A stretch of 64,000 bases of DNA from Amycolatopsis sp. NBRC 101858 (GTDB taxonomy: Bacteria > Actinomycetota > Actinomycetes > Mycobacteriales > Pseudonocardiaceae). The translations under genes and the position numbers were made by a program. The DNA lies in NCBI RefSeq assembly GCF_030269325.1, contig NZ_BSTD01000004.1, positions 474,558-538,557 of the forward strand. Reading direction: 5' to 3'. Positions 62,345 to 64,000 of the stretch are shown piece by piece (position 1 is the first letter of the stretch; the number at the start of each line of letters is the position of its first letter). The notes beneath the pieces are model-generated. The model was given only the letters and a program-made list of their open reading frames with translations. It was not told the DNA's origin and made no database searches.

Positions 62345-62938
62345 ATGCAGCGAGTCCCGCGTCAGGCCCGGGCCCGGGAGAAGCTGGCCCGGGTCCTGGA
62401 AGCGGCCGACCGGTTGCTCGCCGAGGAGGGCGTCGAGGCCCTGACGACGACCCGGGTCGCCGCGGCGGCAGGCGTCTCCGTGGGCACGTTGTACCAGTAC
62501 CTGCCGGACCGCGACGCCATCACCGAAGCCCTGGCGGACAGCTACCTCGCCCGGCTCGAAGAGCTCATGACGTCCTTCGCCGACCAGGCGGCGAAGGAGA
62601 CCTGGGACGACCCCGTCGGCCTGCTCGTCGACGCGTTCGCCGCGCTCTACCGCGCCGAACCCGGGTTCCGTGCCCTCTGGCTGGGCCGCGGGCTGACGGA
62701 GGCGACGCGGGAGGCCGACGTCGCCCACAAGCGCGTGATGGCCACCGGCGTGCACCGCGTGCTCGTCGCCCAGCGCCTGCTCCGCGACGACGCCGAGGCC
62801 GCGATGGCGTGCCGCACCGCGTTCCTGGCCGCGGACGCCGTCATCCAGGAGGCGTTCCGCGCCGATCCCGACGGCGCCGCCGGGCTGCTCGACTCGCTGA
62901 AAGCCATGCTTCGGGCCTACCTGGAGCGGCTCGTCTAG
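62345..62938 (+). CDS. TetR-family transcriptional regulator
   Basis: 197 residues with HTH '[20 protein letters not shown]' and '[20 protein letters not shown]', and a TetR C-terminal domain ('[20 protein letters not shown]'). ATG 62345 is 55 bases from the divergent aldolase start; no clear palindrome is seen there. It ends ten bases before thyA, but probably has its own role in controlling the kinase/aldolase pair. Confidence 0.9.
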   Translation: MQRVPRQARAREKLARVLEAADRLLAEEGVEALTTTRVAAAAGVSVGTLYQYLPDRDAITEALADSYLARLEELMTSFADQAAKETWDDPVGLLVDAFAALYRAEPGFRALWLGRGLTEATREADVAHKRVMATGVHRVLVAQRLLRDDAEAAMACRTAFLAADAVIQEAFRADPDGAAGLLDSLKAMLRAYLERLV

Positions 62939-62948
62939 GCTCCCGGGC

Positions 62949-63746
62949 ATGCCCGATACGCAGTACGAAGACCTCCTCCGCCACGTCCTCGACACGGGAG
63001 CCCGCAAGGCGGACCGCACCGGCACGGGCACGCGGTCGATCTTCGGGCACCAGCTGCGCTACCGCCTGGCCGACGGCTTCCCGCTGGTCACGACCAAGAA
63101 GGTCCACTTCCGGTCGGTCGCGTACGAGCTGCTGTGGTTCCTGCGGGGCGACGGCAACGTCGAGTGGCTCCAGGAGAACGGCGTCACGATCTGGGACGAG
63201 TGGGCCGCCCCGGACGGCGACCTCGGCCCGGTGTACGGCGTCCAGTGGCGATCGTGGCCGACCCCGGACGGCGGGCACATCGACCAGATCGCCGAGGTGC
63301 TGCGCACGCTGCGCGAGAACCCGGACTCGCGGCGGATCATCGTGTCGGCGTGGAACGTCGCGGACATCCCGCGGATGGCGTTGCCGCCGTGCCACGCGTT
63401 CTTCCAGTTCTACGTCGCCGACGGCGAGCTGTCCTGCCAGCTGTACCAGCGCAGCGCGGACCTGTTCCTCGGCGTGCCGTTCAACATCGCGAGCTACGCG
63501 CTGCTGACGCACATGATCGCCGAGCAGGTGGGCCTCGGCGTCGGCGACTTCATCTGGACCGGCGGCGACTGCCACATCTACGACAACCACGAGGACCAGG
63601 TCCGCAGGCAGCTGGCCCGCGACGCGCGGCCGTTCCCGACGCTGAGCTTGAAGCCCGCGGACAGCCTGTTCGACTACACGTACGAGCACATCGCCCTCGA
63701 CGGTTACGACCCGCATCCGGGCATCAAGGCCCCGGTGGCGGTGTGA
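62949..63746 (+). CDS. thyA: Thymidylate synthase
   Basis: 265 residues, E. coli ThyA type. It methylates dUMP with methylene-tetrahydrofolate. Motifs: '[20 protein letters not shown]', catalytic C148 in '[12 protein letters not shown]', '[20 protein letters not shown]' and '[16 protein letters not shown]'. Full length. The stop overlaps the GTG of dihydrofolate reductase, the enzyme that regenerates its folate cofactor. Confidence 0.98.
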   Translation: MPDTQYEDLLRHVLDTGARKADRTGTGTRSIFGHQLRYRLADGFPLVTTKKVHFRSVAYELLWFLRGDGNVEWLQENGVTIWDEWAAPDGDLGPVYGVQWRSWPTPDGGHIDQIAEVLRTLRENPDSRRIIVSAWNVADIPRMALPPCHAFFQFYVADGELSCQLYQRSADLFLGVPFNIASYALLTHMIAEQVGLGVGDFIWTGGDCHIYDNHEDQVRRQLARDARPFPTLSLKPADSLFDYTYEHIALDGYDPHPGIKAPVAV

Positions 63747-64000
63747 TCGGCCTGATCTGGGCCCAGTCGGCCAACGGAGTGATCGGCCGCGACGGGGAGT
63801 TGCCGTGGCATTTGCCGGAGGATTTGAAGCACTTCCGCACGCTGACGGCGGGGGCGACTGTCCTGATGGGACGCCGTACGTGGGAGTCGCTGCCGCCGCG
63901 GTTCCGGCCGTTGCCGGGGCGGCGCAATTTGGTGTTGTCGCGTGCGCGGCAGGAGGGGGTGGAGACGTTCTCCTCCTTGGAACCGGCGCTCGCGGAGGTG
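63743..64000 (+). CDS. dfrA: Dihydrofolate reductase, 3' end outside window
   Basis: First 86 residues of a DHFR: '[20 protein letters not shown]' (substrate/cofactor loop with Trp-His), 'LPEDLKHFR', '[12 protein letters not shown]' and '[11 protein letters not shown]'. The GTG overlaps the thyA stop by four bases. Runs off the right edge. Confidence 0.96.
   Translation, partial: MIGLIWAQSANGVIGRDGELPWHLPEDLKHFRTLTAGATVLMGRRTWESLPPRFRPLPGRRNLVLSRARQEGVETFSSLEPALAEV

Noticed and set aside
62949-64000. thyA-dfrA overlap as a novelty
   Set aside because: This is the ordinary bacterial arrangement for folate/dTMP genes.

Overview
The window is 64 kb of very GC-rich actinobacterial chromosome. 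Codon use is strongly G/C-ending, many starts are GTG, and neighbouring genes are tightly packed with 1-11 base overlaps. The gene content (a Pks13/FadD32-like lipid locus, a complete steroid C/D-ring degradation set, an F420-dependent glucose-6-phosphate dehydrogenase, an FprB/diiron pair and cutinases) points to a Pseudonocardiales-type actinomycete such as Amycolatopsis. That assignment is inferred from gene content, not from a marker gene.

Left part (1-15.7 kb): a lipid-envelope-type locus. A partial MmpL transporter and an MFS exporter overlap by four bases. A fatty acyl-AMP ligase, a 2112-residue polyketide synthase, an acyl-CoA carboxylase subunit and an Ag85/esterase-D-like secreted esterase follow. 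A secreted lipase and a convergent cutinase close the block. The order FAAL - Pks13-like PKS - AccD - Ag85-like esterase - cutinase parallels the mycolic-acid condensation locus of Mycobacterium tuberculosis, but the PKS carries additional DH and KR domains and a carrier-like domain whose attachment serine is proline.

15.9-20.3 kb: regulators (TetR divergent from a PucR/CdaR-like activator with a perfect palindrome between them; HxlR divergent from a quinone reductase) and one uncharacterised protein.

20.5-35.2 kb: steroid C/D-ring (HIP) catabolism. Two SDRs, echA20, ipdA, ipdB, ipdC and fgd form one coupled operon. fadA6, ipdF and fadE30 run leftward, and fadD3, an enoyl-CoA hydratase, fadE31, fadE32 and fadE33 run rightward. 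Boxes of the AAC-nn-GTT type lie ahead of both rightward operons. No kstR or kstR2 gene is in the window.

35.2-50.1 kb: a mixed segment. It holds an NTF2-FMO fusion with a GAF regulator, an inverted array of 21-bp repeats, an ECF sigma factor with a C-terminal zinc-binding motif, TetR, TerC, a VOC protein divergent from a GntR regulator, a flavin monooxygenase and a DUF427 protein. A trypsin-like protease fused to an HNH-type (NUC1) nuclease, a zinc alcohol dehydrogenase, a membrane adenylate cyclase and a TauE/SafE permease complete it.

50.2-64 kb: an AraC regulator, an AurF-like diiron oxygenase with FprB, and a PNPOx protein with its HxlR regulator. A six-gene coupled catabolic operon follows (Lrp regulator, NodB-fold hydrolase, MFS, SDR, PanE-like reductase, M20 hydrolase). 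Then come a kinase/aldolase pair with a divergent TetR, and thyA overlapping dfrA, which runs off the right edge. No rRNA, tRNA, CRISPR array, insertion sequence or prophage gene was recognised. No stretch longer than about 300 bases lacks a gene.
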